DNA of 64,000 nt, taken from the NCBI GenBank assembly GCA_963995525.1, contig OZ023207.1, forward strand, positions 5,233,944-5,297,943, given 5' to 3'. Both the position numbers and the translations under genes were made by a program. Every line of letters begins with the position of its first letter. The stretch's first letter is position 1. Source of the stretch: Escarpia spicata (lineage: Eukaryota > Annelida > Polychaeta > Sabellida > Siboglinidae). The notes beneath the pieces are model-generated. The model worked only from the letters and a program-made list of their open reading frames with translations. It was not told the DNA's origin and ran no database searches. This document shows, piece after piece, positions 62,864 through 64,000 of this stretch.

Positions 62864-63264
62864 GTTCCTTGGAACTTGAACGTTTGGCGGATATGACGGG
62901 ATACCGGAACAACTTCAACTTTTCAATCGTCACCGACGGAGACCGCACCACCTGTGAGCAAGTGACAGCACCAGAATCCGATAAAGCTTTCATTCTACAG
63001 ATCGATACTCTGACAAAACTCGACCGCTTGAATGTGACCGCGGTGCTGGACGGATGTCTCGACTTCCCGGCGACGATGGTGTACACGGAGAGTGATCAGT
63101 CAGCTGTACTCCCCTACCACAACAACCCTTCGTTCTGTGACGACGCATCCGGGAACTGCGACTTCGAGTGCGACTGCAGCGACACCGGGTGTCATCGCAC
63201 GTTTCTCGTCATCCTCGCACACCCCGCCAGGGAGCGCGTAGTGTGCGAAATAGTCATCACGTAG
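62864..63264 (+). CDS. probable last exon of an extracellular lectin/discoidin-type gene
   Basis: Acceptor TGTTCTAG, then an open exon to TAG 63,262-63,264. Encodes about 132 residues with SIVTDGDRTTCEQV, a beta-rich segment (LDRLNVTAVLDGC) and six further Cys (CDDASGNCDFECDCSDTGC), ending REKVVCEIVIT-like with the sequence RERVVCEIVIT. The DGD..TC phrase is common in second galactose-binding-type domains that follow F5/8-like domains in mollusc and brachiopod proteins. Entry phase fits the exit phase of the exon at 30,475-30,690. Joining the two across 32 kb is inference. Confidence 0.6.
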
Positions 63265-64000
63265 AACAAAAACAAGTCGATTTCGCTGACTTTGAAAAGT
63301 CCCGGAGTACATATGAATCATCTAACAGATTGCGCTTAACAACCTTAGAAACAAGACGATAATGAGGAGATGAAATGTATGTTTTAAGATATTGAATGAG
63401 TTTGACGTATCAGGCTCTAGGCTGATATGTCCTCGCAAGCCCTGGCTGATTCCCTACGCGAAGTGCGGAAGTTTGCCGAGTCAAACTAGTAATTGACTTT
63501 GCCAGTCGCGACTGCATCACCCACGAGAACAGCGCAAATACCCGCCCCAATTTGAAGACGGATAAACGACTTCTGGGAATCCCAATATAATGACCCGTTC
63601 GCCCATTAGCACGAGCAGCTGAGCGGTATTGTGTATTAGAATAATTGCTTCTACTTCCTAAACATTGCATGTACCACGAGCCACAGTTGGTTAAATTTAG
63701 TTTTATTATGACCACCTGACCTGCCTATATGTACTGATCTAGTGAGCGATTTCATAGGCTGAGCTTAAATTCAGAGTTCCGCAAAGCGATCAGCCGGGGG
63801 GTACTGCTGGCTGGCACTGACGTAATCAGCAGCAGCGACCCCTGACGCGCGAGGATGGACTCAGCTATTAACTTACGCACTTTGCGTAGATCCGCCAGGG
63901 CTAGTTTTGCATGGCAAACAGCCCTGGCTTGCGAGGATGCCTAGGCTGGCCGCGGTTGCGACATGGATGCACACGTAACCTATCGTAACCCACTGTTTCG
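63265..64000. other. 3' flank with a fold-back element
   Basis: No gene. Contains the inverted repeat at 63,431-63,936. Confidence 0.5.
63431..63936. repeat. fold-back / MITE-like inverted repeat
   Basis: Arms 63,431-63,482 and 63,858-63,936 are imperfect inverted copies: CCTCGCAAGCC, GGCTG, CTACGC(G/A)AAGTGCG, AAGTT and GAGTC in the same order. The right arm has an extra insertion of about 25 bp that duplicates a CCCTGGC segment. No coding capacity. Confidence 0.55.

Overview
The window looks like a repeat-dense intergenic or intronic stretch of a marine invertebrate genome (lophotrochozoan or invertebrate deuterostome). It is AT-rich, mostly non-coding, with spliced exons, tRNA-derived SINEs, several decayed CR1/RTE-type non-LTR retrotransposons, long CA/TA microsatellites and one 200-base assembly gap. 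No bacterial features are present. Almost all recognisable genes belong to mobile elements; the only likely host exons are an F-type lectin/discoidin-like exon at 30.5 kb and a phase-compatible last exon at 62.9 kb.

Left part (1-36 kb): a decayed non-LTR element (2.6-6.5 kb), a pseudogene around the N gap (11.1-12.0 kb), a 5'-truncated antisense non-LTR element with long flanking repeats (14.8-17.35 kb), a THAP-domain gene and its interrupted downstream exon (18.0-22.2 kb), and an open CR1-group retrotransposon with a 1169-residue ORF carrying a 2A-like peptide, PHD finger, endonuclease and reverse transcriptase (24.0-27.5 kb). Fragments of other retroelements, minisatellites and a small MITE follow.

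Centre (36.9-54.7 kb): a complete-looking Maverick/Polinton, 17,735 bp, with 236-bp perfect terminal inverted repeats and a 6-bp target duplication. It is visibly more GC-rich than its surroundings. The rightward block encodes a NADAR-family protein, packaging ATPase, two small conserved proteins, a one-TM protein, a chromodomain integrase, a two-TM protein overlapping an Arg-rich ORF, the penton-type minor capsid protein, a basic minor virion protein, the major capsid protein and an adenain-type protease. The leftward block encodes protein-primed PolB (with N-terminal zinc fingers and an OTU-like region), two unrecognised proteins and an RPA70-like single-strand DNA binding protein. Several genes have a TATA box 39-43 nt before the ATG.

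The Polinton sits inside a second transposon: 112-bp imperfect inverted repeats at 36,005-36,116 and 61,272-61,383 bound a unit that would be about 7.6 kb without the Polinton. That unit carries two convergent spliced genes, a P2X7-C-terminal-domain gene (+) and a transposase-like gene (-), whose stop codons overlap. The same two gene types lie convergently, in flipped order, at 18.0-27.8 kb. I read this as a two-gene, Kolobok-like DNA transposon family, and it is the main candidate for an undescribed system here.
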